Source: Streptomyces pilosus (GTDB taxonomy: Bacteria > Actinomycetota > Actinomycetes > Streptomycetales > Streptomycetaceae). Taken from it: a stretch of 64,000 nt of DNA. Shown piece by piece: positions 34,524-44,100 of this stretch. The notes under the pieces are model-generated. The model was not told the DNA's origin and did not search any database. It saw nothing but the letters and a program-made list of their open reading frames with translations. Position 1 is the stretch's first letter, and each line of letters opens with the position of its first letter. Both the position numbers and the translations under genes were made by a program. The stretch lies in contig NZ_BMTU01000010.1 of the NCBI RefSeq assembly GCF_014649835.1, positions 1 through 64,000 on the forward strand, written 5' to 3'.

Positions 34524-36335
34524 TCAGGCGGTGGCCGGTGCGGCCGCCGCTCGGGCGGCGCCTCCCCACGCGTGGACGCACAGCGCCTGTTCGACCACCT
34601 CGGTGTAGACGGCCGCCGCGAGCCAGGACCGGGCGAAGCGGCCCCGGTCGGCCGGGACCAGGCGTCCGAAGACGTCGCGGGAACGGTCCGCGGCGGCGGT
34701 GCGGAGGTCGTCGAGCAGGTCGGCCGCCGTGGCGAGACCGAGGCGGCGCAGGCGGGCGGCGTCTCCCGGCGTGCCGGCGGCGAGGGCGAGCACCCGGCGC
34801 CCTCCCGGCACGGCCTGGTGGACGCGGCGGCGCAGCAGGTGCAGCGGCGCCTCGTCCCCGCCGGCCGCGCCCCCGCCCGGTGGCACGAAGGTCTCCCGGG
34901 GCAGGTCGGCGTGCTGGAGCCGGTCCAGGCCCAGGTCCACGCGGGCCGCCGGGTCGGTGGGGTGGGCGACGGCGAGGAGCAGGGCGCGCGGGTGCGGGCC
35001 CGGTGTCAGGCGTGCCACGATCCGCAGCCTGCTGCCCGCGGCGGCGGCGAGCAGGCGGAGGTTCTCGCGGCAGGGCAGCGCCGGGTCGTCATGGGCGGCG
35101 GCCAGGCGCAGGGACACGCCCGCGCAGTCGGCGAGCAGACAGTCGCCCGCCGTCTCCCGCACCGTGCCGGTGAGGGTCACCTCCAGGAACAGCACGTCCT
35201 GCCCGCCCTCCAGGGCCCTGGTGACCTGGTCGGCGGCGGGGACGGCCCACAGGCGGTCCAGGGGCTCGTCCTGCCAGGCGGCGCCGGAGGCGCGGACCGC
35301 CCGCACGCCCGCGCCCGCGCCGAGGCGGCCCGTCGGGGAGACGGTGGCGCCGGACACGGCCAGCCCCGCGCGGGACAGTTCGCGGTGGGTCAGGGTGGTG
35401 TCACCGACGCGTACGGCCCGGTCGGCGGCGCCGGTCGCCCGGGCGGGGCCGCCGGGTGCCACGTCGGACACCGTGTAGAGGCGTCCGTCGGCGTCGGCCG
35501 TCCAGGTGACCGCGCCCGCGTAGCCGGTGGCGGTGAGGACGGGTTCGGAGAACAGCCCGTACAGGCGCAGGGACCCGTCGGGGCGGTACGGCTGCCGGAC
35601 GGTGCCGCGCAGTGCGGACAGCTCGGGACCGGTGGCGTGCGGGAGGCGGTGGGCGACGTCGAGGACGGCGGTGAGGGCGCCGGCGAGGTCGCCGAGCCGG
35701 TACGCGGGGTCGGCGGCGCGGGCCGCCCGGACGGCGGTCACCACGGCGACGGCCGCGGCGGACGCCCGCGGGAGGCCGGCGAGGCGGGCGGTGTGCGCGG
35801 CGTGCAGGAGCTCCGCCTGGAGGACGGCCCCGGCGCCGTCGGTGCCGGCTTCCAGCACGGCGGCGGCGGCGTCGAACACCGCGTGGGCGGCGGCGTGTTG
35901 TGCGGACGTGGCGGTCTCGGGCTCCCGCTGCTCCCCCTCCGCCGTCCCCTTGGTCGCGTCCCCGTCCGCACCGGGGTTGGGCTCCCCCGCGGGGCCCGGG
36001 TCCTCGGCGGAGCCGGACTCCCCGGCGGCATTCGGGTCCGGGGTGTCCTCGGCGACGGGTGCCGCCGACGCGGCCGCCGCGCGGTGCAGGCAGTCGGGTG
36101 CCAGCAGGCATCCGCAGCGGATCGCGTCCGCACCGGTCACCGACCCGCCCGGCGCGTGCAGGACGACGTCGGTCCCGTCGTCCACGGCGATCCGTACGGT
36201 GTCGCCGTCCCGGGTGACGGGACGTGCCAGGAGCTTGGTGACGCCCGCGTCCAGGCGCTTGCGGAGCCGGGGCGGGAGCGCCGCGACGAGTGCGGCGGTG
36301 ACGGACGGGGCGACCGGAGGCAGGTCCGGGCTCAT
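34524..36335 (-). CDS. SWIM zinc-finger protein (YehQ-like), last gene of the MoxR-VWA operon
   Basis: 603 residues from the ATG at 36335, overlapping the previous stop by four bases (ATGA). Residues ~72-84 hold the SWIM pattern C-x-C-x5-C-x-H (RCGCLLAPDCLHR). An acidic low-complexity segment (~95-140) follows, then helical regions (HAAAHAVFDAAAAVLEAG), and a beta-rich C-terminal half (QPYRPDGSLRLYGLF, VTLTGTVRETAGDCLLADCA, LHLLRRRVHQAVPGGRRV). SWIM domains bind DNA or protein. In E. coli the SWIM protein YehQ lies beside a MoxR-type ATPase and a VWA protein, as here. Its molecular role is unknown in any organism that I can name. Confidence 0.8.
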   Translation of the reverse strand: MSPDLPPVAPSVTAALVAALPPRLRKRLDAGVTKLLARPVTRDGDTVRIAVDDGTDVVLHAPGGSVTGADAIRCGCLLAPDCLHRAAAASAAPVAEDTPDPNAAGESGSAEDPGPAGEPNPGADGDATKGTAEGEQREPETATSAQHAAAHAVFDAAAAVLEAGTDGAGAVLQAELLHAAHTARLAGLPRASAAAVAVVTAVRAARAADPAYRLGDLAGALTAVLDVAHRLPHATGPELSALRGTVRQPYRPDGSLRLYGLFSEPVLTATGYAGAVTWTADADGRLYTVSDVAPGGPARATGAADRAVRVGDTTLTHRELSRAGLAVSGATVSPTGRLGAGAGVRAVRASGAAWQDEPLDRLWAVPAADQVTRALEGGQDVLFLEVTLTGTVRETAGDCLLADCAGVSLRLAAAHDDPALPCRENLRLLAAAAGSRLRIVARLTPGPHPRALLLAVAHPTDPAARVDLGLDRLQHADLPRETFVPPGGGAAGGDEAPLHLLRRRVHQAVPGGRRVLALAAGTPGDAARLRRLGLATAADLLDDLRTAAADRSRDVFGRLVPADRGRFARSWLAAAVYTEVVEQALCVHAWGGAARAAAAPATA

Positions 36336-39300
36336 GCGATCTTCTCCCCTACCCAGCGGGCGAGTTCGAGCGGACTGAGGGCGGCGACGGGCATCCCCGC
36401 GGCGACCAGCCGGCCGGCGACCCCCGTGGAGTAGCGGGGCCTGCCGGTGTCGTCGAGGCTCGCGCAGCCCAGGACGTGGCAGCCCGCCGACACCAGCGCG
36501 CGGACCTCGGCGAGCAGACCGCCGAGCGGATAGCCCTCCTCGAAGTCGCTGACGACCACGACGAGGGTGCGGGACGGCACGGTGACGAGTTCGCGCGCGT
36601 GCCGCAGTCCGGCGGCGATGTGGGTGCCGCCGCCGACGGAGACCTCCAGCAGCAGGGAGAGGGGGTCGTCCACGTGGCCGGTGAGGTCGATGACCTCGGT
36701 GGAGAAGGCCAGGAAGTGGGTGGACAGGGTCGGCACCCCCGCCAGCACCGAGGCGGTCAGCGCGGCCCACACCGTGGACGCCTCCATGGAGCCGGAGACG
36801 TCGGTGACGAGGATCAGCCGCCAGTCGGCGGCCCGGCGCGCCCGGGTGCGGAAGACCGGACGCTCGGGGATCACCCCGACCGTGCCGTCCGGGCCGCGGC
36901 GGGCGGTCGCCAGGTTGGCCCGCAGGGTGCGGGGCAGGTCCAGGGCCCCGCCGGGCCGTCTGCTGGGGCGGGGCAGGGCGGTGCCGTGCAGGGCCGGGCG
37001 CAGACGGGTGGCCAGCTGCCGGGTCAGCGCCTCGACGAGGCTCCGGACCAGCGGGCGCAGCGCGGCCAGCCGGGCCTCGGGCAGGCCGCCCGCGTGCCGC
37101 AGCACGGTGCGCAGCAGGTCCACCGAGGGGCGCACCCCGTCCGGGTCCAGTTCGGTGAGGACGTCGCTGCGGCCGGAGGCGGCGGCCGCGGCCAGGACTT
37201 CCTCACGGATGCCCGGGCCGAACAGCGCGGCCAGCTCCTCCGACCACTCCCGGGCCCCCGGGTAGGGCGCCTGGCGTCCCCCGCCGCGTCCCGGCGTGCC
37301 GAGGCCGCCCCGGCTGCCTTCGCCGCGTCCGCTGCCGTACAGCTCGTCCAGCGCGGTCGCGAGCGGTGCGGCCGACCGCGGGAGCGCGTCGGTGCGGCGG
37401 CCGAGGAGGAGGCGCCAGCGGTCGGCGGGAGCGAGGACGTGCGTCTCGCCCCGCGCGGCACCGCGGCCGAGGCCGCCCTCGGCCGCGGTGTCTCCCGGTC
37501 CGGACCGCGACCCGGTCCCGGGCCCGGGTCGCGCCGACGCCCCCGGCGCTCCGGCCGGGGGGACGGCCGGGGTGCGGGTCCCGGTGCCGGGACGCGGCAG
37601 GAGGTCCAGGGAGCGCAGCCGCTCGCGGGCCGCGAGATCCGCCTCCGTCCAGGCGGCGAGGGCGACCGGGTCGACGCCGGCGGTGTCGGCGACGTGCGTG
37701 GTGCCGAGGCGCGCCTCGACGGTGGCGAAGAGACGGTCGCGGGCCGCGGGGCTCAACGTGTCGAAACCGCCGCGCAGCGCGGGCAGCCGGTCGAGGAAGT
37801 CCCGGTCGGACAGCTCCGTCACCCGGGTGAGGAGGGGTTCCAGGGCGGGCTCCGCCGTCTCCAGGAGCGGACCCGCGGCGGTCAGCAGTCCGCCGAGCCG
37901 GGCGGTGAGCGCGGCGCGGGAGTCGGGGCCGGTGGCCCCGTCGACCCAGGAGGCCACCCGGTCACCGAGAGCCCGCGCGTCCTCGTGGCCGAGCAGGACC
38001 CGCACGGCCCCGGCGGCGCCGCGCATCATCGGGGAGCCGGCCGCGGACAGGCGCTCCAGGGCGTCGGTGAGCCGGATGCCGCCCAGCGGGTCGGCGCGCT
38101 GGGCCAGTGCGAGCAGGGCGTGGGCGTCGGCCGGGTCCTCGGATCCGGTGAGGCCGTCCACCTGGCGTACCGCCGCCGCCGTGAGCAGGTCCGCGACGTC
38201 GGCCGCCCGGGCCCGGCGGTCCGGGTCGGGGGCGAGGCCGGGGACGTGGCCTGCCCGCAGCCGGTCCAGCAGGGCCAGGCCGGCGAGGAGGTCGGGCAGG
38301 GTGCCGGCTCCGGGCAGGACCGCGGCGATGTCGCCGAGCCGCTCGTCGGAGAGTGCGGTCAGGCCGCACTCCGCCGCTCGTCCGAGCCCTTCGAGGGCCT
38401 GCGCAGCCGTCGGGCCGCCCTCGTCGAGTTCCTGGCGCCGACGCTCCCGCAGCACCCCTTCGGCGGCCTGCGCCGGGGTGACTCCACGGATGCCGGCAGC
38501 GGTCAGCATCGCCGCCGTGGCGGGTGTCCAGCGGACCTCCCAGCGGGAGGTGAGGGCCTCGGCGCCGCCCGCGCCGGCGACCTCCCTGGGCTCGCCGTAG
38601 GGCACCCCGCACACCGTCAGCCGGCGCAGCAGCAGTTCACGGCGCCGGTCGAGGTCGGAGCGCAGCGGGTCGAGCCGCAGGTCGCGTGCGGGGCCGTCCG
38701 CCCCGGGGCCCGGCAGGCCCAGTCGGGCCACGTCGGCCTCGACCGCGGGGGCCAGGCCGCTGCGCGGAGCCCGGGGGGCGGGACGCCCGCCGCGGGTGCC
38801 GACGAGGACGCGTTCCATCGCCCGCGCCACGGCCCGTCCCCTGCCGTAGGGCTCGCCCTGCGCGAGCACCGTCTGCACGGCTTCGACGAGCTCGCCGCGG
38901 CCTGCCGCGGGGAGGCCGCGCAGCCGGGCGAGGTCCGAGGCGAGCCGGCTGATCTCCCGCGCGTCGGCGGGCCCGGCGGGGTGGCCGAGGCCGCGCAGTT
39001 CGGCGCAGACGCGTACGGCGGCCCGCGTCAGGGCCTCTTCGAGCGCCGCCGGGTCGCCCGCCGCGCGCAGCACCATGTCCTGCCACTCCGGGTCGCGGAT
39101 GCCCGCCGGATAGCCGGACCGCTCGTCGAGGAGCGCGTAGGTGTACGGGATCAGCGAGGTGGTCCAGGCGGGCTGCCGCGCCTGCGGGTCCGGCGTCGCG
39201 TCGTCCCCCGCGTCCGGCTCCGTGTCCTCTCCCGCGACCGGCCGCAGGAGCGCCGGGGCGTGGAAGGCTCCCACCACCACGGCGGCCCGCCGGCCCGCCG

Positions 39301-39964
39301 CGGTGGCCTCGGCCAGCCGGGCCCGCATCCAGCGCTCGCGCCGCAGGTCGAGTGCGGGCACGCCGCCCCGGGCGGCCGCGTCCTCGCGCAGGGCCCACCC
39401 GGTGAGGAGGGCGGCCCGGCGGAGGGCCTCGGGCGGGGAGCCGGGAGCGGTCGCCTCGACGAGCCGGTCCCAGAGGTCGTCCCCCGGGCGGCCGGTCAGC
39501 CGGGCCCGTACGGCGGTGGCGAGCCCGGGCCCGAGGGGTCCCGTCGCCGCGGTCCGCCGTCCTTCGCCCCAGGCCGGGTCGGCGAGCGGCAGGTCGCAGG
39601 CGACCACCGGTACGCCGCGCCGGGTGGCCCAGCGCACCGCGGCCAGTTCGGGCGAGAAGTCGGCGAACGGGTAGAACGCCGGTCCCCGGCCGCTCCCGTC
39701 GGCGGGAGCGGCGGCGAGCGCCACCGGCGCGCGTGTCTCCTCGTGTCCCAGCCAGGGCAGCCACTGCTGCATCTCGGCGGGCAGTTCGACGAGCAGCACC
39801 TCCGGTGCCGCCTCGTCCAGCAGGGCGGGCAGGGCGGCGGCCAGGGAGGGCGCGTGGTGCCGTACGCCGACGAGACAGGGCCCGGAGGGGTCGGTGAGGG
39901 CGGCGAGCACCTCGTCGGGCGTGGCGGGGCTGCCCTGCGGGGCGGCCGGGTGGGTGAGGGGCAC
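36332..39964 (-). CDS. DUF5682-VWA fusion protein (YehM-YehP-like)
   Basis: 1210 residues. The N-terminal ~280 residues are DUF5682: CLVGVRHHAPSLAAALPALL, PEVLLVELPAEMQQWLPWL, AFYPFADFSPELAAVRWA, VVVGAFHAPALL. A long helical, Arg/Ala-rich middle follows (~280-800). A variable linker (PPAGAPGASARPGPGTGSRS) precedes a region with WRLLLGRR and LAALFGPGIREEVL, and a C-terminal von Willebrand A domain from ~1045: DVSGSM (MIDAS DxSxS), GGGTHIAAGL (Thr) and VVVVSDFEEGYPLGG (Asp), so metal binding is intact. In E. coli these halves are separate neighbours (YehM, YehP). VWA partners of MoxR ATPases typically mediate metal insertion or complex remodelling. It is five bases after the AAA gene. Confidence 0.85.
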   Translation of the reverse strand: MPLTHPAAPQGSPATPDEVLAALTDPSGPCLVGVRHHAPSLAAALPALLDEAAPEVLLVELPAEMQQWLPWLGHEETRAPVALAAAPADGSGRGPAFYPFADFSPELAAVRWATRRGVPVVACDLPLADPAWGEGRRTAATGPLGPGLATAVRARLTGRPGDDLWDRLVEATAPGSPPEALRRAALLTGWALREDAAARGGVPALDLRRERWMRARLAEATAAGRRAAVVVGAFHAPALLRPVAGEDTEPDAGDDATPDPQARQPAWTTSLIPYTYALLDERSGYPAGIRDPEWQDMVLRAAGDPAALEEALTRAAVRVCAELRGLGHPAGPADAREISRLASDLARLRGLPAAGRGELVEAVQTVLAQGEPYGRGRAVARAMERVLVGTRGGRPAPRAPRSGLAPAVEADVARLGLPGPGADGPARDLRLDPLRSDLDRRRELLLRRLTVCGVPYGEPREVAGAGGAEALTSRWEVRWTPATAAMLTAAGIRGVTPAQAAEGVLRERRRQELDEGGPTAAQALEGLGRAAECGLTALSDERLGDIAAVLPGAGTLPDLLAGLALLDRLRAGHVPGLAPDPDRRARAADVADLLTAAAVRQVDGLTGSEDPADAHALLALAQRADPLGGIRLTDALERLSAAGSPMMRGAAGAVRVLLGHEDARALGDRVASWVDGATGPDSRAALTARLGGLLTAAGPLLETAEPALEPLLTRVTELSDRDFLDRLPALRGGFDTLSPAARDRLFATVEARLGTTHVADTAGVDPVALAAWTEADLAARERLRSLDLLPRPGTGTRTPAVPPAGAPGASARPGPGTGSRSGPGDTAAEGGLGRGAARGETHVLAPADRWRLLLGRRTDALPRSAAPLATALDELYGSGRGEGSRGGLGTPGRGGGRQAPYPGAREWSEELAALFGPGIREEVLAAAAASGRSDVLTELDPDGVRPSVDLLRTVLRHAGGLPEARLAALRPLVRSLVEALTRQLATRLRPALHGTALPRPSRRPGGALDLPRTLRANLATARRGPDGTVGVIPERPVFRTRARRAADWRLILVTDVSGSMEASTVWAALTASVLAGVPTLSTHFLAFSTEVIDLTGHVDDPLSLLLEVSVGGGTHIAAGLRHARELVTVPSRTLVVVVSDFEEGYPLGGLLAEVRALVSAGCHVLGCASLDDTGRPRYSTGVAGRLVAAGMPVAALSPLELARWVGEKIA

Positions 39965-39969
39965 GGCGG

Positions 39970-41178
39970 TCAGCCCTCCAGCACGGTGCGCAGGTCCCAG
40001 AGGGTGCGCCAGGTGGCGGAGCCCTGTTCGGCGCGGCGCCGGACGGGTCCGTCCCAGTAGCCGCGCAGCCGGGCGGCGTCGGCCGGGTCGTCCTTGCGGA
40101 CCACGCCGAGCAGGTGGCCGGGCAGCAGTCCGAGCACGTCGCGGTCGCCGGGGAAGTAGGCCGCGGCGAGGGCCAGGGCCCCGGCGACGGACACGGCCTC
40201 CGCGGTGCTCATCACCGTGGAGGGCCGTTCGACCTCCCAGCCCTCCGCCGAGCGGCCCTCGCGCAGGTCCCGGAACGCGGTGACCAGCGCCTCCAGCACG
40301 GCGTCGTCGACCTGGAAGGGCGCGCCGGCCCGCTCGACGGACGCCCGGGCCTGGCCGCGCACCAGCGCGGTCTCCGCGTCGAGGTCCCCGATGGGCCCCA
40401 CCGTCTCGAAGTTGAAGCGGCGCTTGAGGGCCGCGGACATCTCGGAGACACCCTTGTCGCGGAGGTTCGCGGTGGCGATGAGGTTGAAGCCGGGCGCCGC
40501 GTGCGCCAGCGCGTCCTCGCTGCCGGCGAGTTCGGGTACGGCGATCCGCCGTTCGGAGAGCAACGACACCAGCGCGTCCTGCACTTCGGGCAGGCAGCGG
40601 GTGATCTCCTCGACGCGGGCCACCGCGCCACGGGCCATCGCGGTGAGCACGGGCGAGGGCACAAGGGCCTGCCGGGAGGGGCCCTGGGCCAGCAGCAGCG
40701 CGTAGTTCCAGCCGTACTTGAGCTGGTCCTCGGTGGTGCCCGCGGTGCCCTGGACGACGAGGCCGCTGGTGCCGCAGACCGCGGCGGAGAGCAGCTCCGA
40801 CAGCATCGACTTGGCGGTGCCGGGCTCGCCGACGAGCAGCAGTCCGCGCTCGCCCGCGAGGGTCACCACGCAGCGTTCGACCAATGCCCGGTCACCGACG
40901 AACTTGTCCTCGACGACCAGGCGCCGCGGCACCCCCTCGGGCACCTGCGCACCGTCGGGCAGCTTCAGCGCCTCGCCCGCGCTGCCCATGACGAAGGTGA
41001 CGACGGCTCGGGGGGTGAGCCGCCAGGCGGGCGGGCGCGGCCCGTCGTCCAGAGCGGCGAGGAAGGCCAGTTCGGTCGCGTGCCGGTCCTCGGGCGGGAC
41101 GATCTGGCGGGCCGGGGAAGGACACAGGGTGGTGGTCATCGGCGCGGTTTCTTCCGGGTGCGGGTGGCGGGTGGTCAT
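39970..41178 (-). CDS. MoxR-type AAA+ ATPase (YehL-like)
   Basis: 402 residues; the ATG at 41178 overlaps the upstream stop (ATGA), while an ATG at 41139 is an alternative. Walker A GEPGTAKSML (~116), VQGTAGTTEDQLKYGWNYAL, Walker B-like VARVEEITRCLPEVQDALVS, sensor 1 ATANLRDKGVSEM, and an arginine-finger segment LKRRFNFETVG. The GTTEDQLKYGWNYALLLAQG block is specific to the branch containing E. coli YehL rather than ordinary MoxR/RavA. AAA+ ATPases of this class form rings that work with VWA proteins to remodel clients. Its VWA partner is the next gene. Confidence 0.9.
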   Translation of the reverse strand: MTTRHPHPEETAPMTTTLCPSPARQIVPPEDRHATELAFLAALDDGPRPPAWRLTPRAVVTFVMGSAGEALKLPDGAQVPEGVPRRLVVEDKFVGDRALVERCVVTLAGERGLLLVGEPGTAKSMLSELLSAAVCGTSGLVVQGTAGTTEDQLKYGWNYALLLAQGPSRQALVPSPVLTAMARGAVARVEEITRCLPEVQDALVSLLSERRIAVPELAGSEDALAHAAPGFNLIATANLRDKGVSEMSAALKRRFNFETVGPIGDLDAETALVRGQARASVERAGAPFQVDDAVLEALVTAFRDLREGRSAEGWEVERPSTVMSTAEAVSVAGALALAAAYFPGDRDVLGLLPGHLLGVVRKDDPADAARLRGYWDGPVRRRAEQGSATWRTLWDLRTVLEG

Positions 41179-44100
41179 CGGCGGCGGCCCTTGCGGGTGG
41201 CGCGGGTGGCGAGTTCCTCGTAGGCGGGGGCGTCACCGGCGCGGACACGCTCCCACGCGCGGGTGAACAGCTCGGGGACCGGCAGCGTGGGTGCGGTGCC
41301 GTGCGGCGGGTAGAGGCCCTGCTTCCAGATCTCCACCGGCAGCGCGGGCGACTTCAGGTCCAGCCAGCCGCAGGGCAGGAACAGGGTGCGTCCGGCCCGG
41401 GCCCGCTTCGCCTCGACGACCAGCCCGTCGGCCGCCGCCAGTTCGGCGCGGGCCCTCTTCATACGGGCGGGCTTCCAGCCGGTCCGGCGGACGCAGTTGC
41501 GGTCCGTCGGGTCGGGCAGGGCGAGCAGCTGGAGGTAGAGCCCCGCCGCGTCCTCGCCCAGACCGTGCGCCGAGGCGACCTCGGCCACCAGGCCGGGCAC
41601 GCTGACGGACGGATCGTGGGCGTACCCGGTGGGGGCCCCGGGGTCCCCTCCCGCCGCCACGGCACGGGCGAGTCCGTCGTCGAGGACGGTCCGCAGTGTC
41701 CGCAGGCCGTCGCCGCGTCCGGGTCCGACGAGTCCGTCGAGCAGTCCGAACACGGGGTCGTCCGCGTCCCGGAGGGCGGCGGAGCGCACCAGGACTGCCT
41801 CCTGGTCGCCGTACCAGGGGCGCAGGACCAGGGCCTCGCCGACACGGGTGAGGCCGTCGGGGCCGGCACCGCCGGTGGCGGGAAGTCCGTACGCCCTGCG
41901 CAGTTCGGCGGCGGTCGACGAGCCCTTCTCGGTCCAGTCCAGGTCCAGGTCGAGCAGCAGCCCGGGGTCCGTGAGGCGGCGGCGCAGCGCCCCGAGTCCC
42001 GCCGGCAGCGAGGCGCGCAGCGGGTGTCCGTAGGGCAGGGCGTAGGCGAGTCCGGCCAGGGAGGACACGGCGCGGGTCAGGTCGTACCGGCCGGGCAGCG
42101 CCCGGGGGTCCTCCGGTACGAGGTTGCCGTCCTTGTCGGGCCGCTGGACGGTGGTGCGGCTGAGCCAGGGCGTGCGGCGCGGATTGAGCACCTCTTCGAC
42201 GGATGCGGTGGGCAGCCCCGGAAGGGACAGGTCGCCGGCGAGGTCCTCGGGCAGCCGGAGGACGCCGTCGAGGCGCTCGGCCCACACCCGGCCCGCCGCG
42301 TCCGTGTCCGGCCCGGAGGTCCACAGGTCCGCCGGGTCGCGGGGCAGCAGGGCGCCGACGAGGGCCGCCCTGTCGCCTGGCTCGACCGAGCCGAGCAGTG
42401 CGTCCCCCAGCTGCTTCTGCCTCGGCTTCAGGCCCGTCGTCGCGCTCACCTCGTCGGTCAGCTGGGGCGGCTTCCCGGCGAGCAGCAGGGTCGCCTGAAG
42501 CGGTCCCAGTCCGCCCTGCGTGGCGGCGGCCAGGGCGGCGGGTGCTTCCGGCTGCCAGGGCGCCGGGCCCTTGTCGCGGACGAGCGCGGTCACGGCGGCC
42601 AGATCACCGGCCGGGAACACCGGTGGGTGCGCGCTCTCGCGTCCCGAGGTGAAGTGGGCGACGGCGCCGAAGGTGCCGGTCGGGTCGTGGTCCAGGGCCA
42701 GCCAGTTCACGCGCTGGTGATGGTGGTCGACGCTCTGGCAGCCGAGGACGACGACGGTGCGGCCGTCGCGGCGCAGCACCTGACCGGCGCGGTCCTGCTT
42801 GCCGCGCGGTTCGCTCAGCACGACGTCGCGCAGCACGGTTCCGGATGCGGCCAGAGGGCCCTCCGCGATGGCCTCGAAGAGCAGCAGCAGGGCCGCGCGG
42901 TGCGTCTGCGTCAGGGCGGGTGAGGCGGCACGGTAGGCGAGCGGACGCAGCGCGTCCAGCACGGACGGCCACGCCGGGCCCTCGGCCGGGACGGTGCGCG
43001 CGTCGCTGGTCCAGCCGTCGGCGGGGCCGGTGAGCCGGGCCGCGGCGGGCAGGGCCTTGCCCTCGGCGGGCTTCCCCGTGAGGACGTGGTTGACGGCGCG
43101 GATCTGGCGCAGCACGCTCCACCGCTGTCCGCCGCCCCACCAGCCGTGCTGCTCGGCGAGGCCCGCGGTCGCCTCGCGCAGCGTCTGGTCGTCGCCGTTC
43201 TCGGGGCGGTAGTCGGCGAACATGCCGGCGACCTGCCGGGACGGCGTGCCGGGCTGTCGCGCGGGGGGTTCGACGAAGGCGGCGACGGACTCGGCGAGGC
43301 GGAGGACCGCGAGCACGAGGCCGGTGACGCCGGTGAGTATCCGGGGCTCGGTGAGGGCGGGCAGGGAGCGGGCGACGACCGTGCGCAGGGTCTCCTGGGC
43401 GCTCGGGACACCGGAGTGGTCCGGCTCCCGGCCGGTCCCGCCGTCGGTGTCCGCGTTCGCCCGCCTGGCCGCCGCCATCCGGGCCTGCCGCTCGGCCAGC
43501 ACACGGGCTCCCTCGCGCAGCAGTTCCCGGGCCTGATCGTCGCTCAGCGCGCGCAGGACCGCCGAGGCCTTCTCGTCGCGGGGGCGCAGCGCGTGCCAGA
43601 AGTCGACCGGCGGGACGAGCGGTGTGCCGGCGGCGAACTCGCCACCGCGCTGCAGCGGTGTCACCCTGCCCAGCTCCCACAGGCCGGTGGTCCGGTCCGT
43701 GGTGTACCAGGTGACCTGGCGGTGCTGGGCGGCGACGACGGGCTCGGCGCCCGAGGGCAGCCGCAGCGCGCCGAGCGGAACGCCCGGTATCCGGTGGCCC
43801 GCCGCGGGGAGCGTGGTGGTCCGGCCGTCGGGTGTGCCGACGGTGGTGCGGGCCTCGCCGCCCTCGCCGTCGGTGCGCACCCAGCGGCCGAGGACCGTGC
43901 CGTCGGTGCCGAACGGGCTGTGCTCCAGGCCGGGCTGGAGGGGCAGTACCGTGCAGTGCTGCTGGAGCAGGGTGGAGCCGTCCCGGACGGCGGAGCGCAG
44001 GAACGCGGGCAGCGAGGCGCGGCCGTGGGTGCCGGTCGCCGGGTCGTGTTCGAGCCACACCTGCCGCAGGCCCTGCCGTCCCTGGCGCCAGTACGAGGTG

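Noticed and set aside
36476..40060. 1194-residue plus-strand open frame
   Set aside because: Antisense to the DUF5682-VWA gene; composed of Gly/Arg/Gln-rich sequence without family features.
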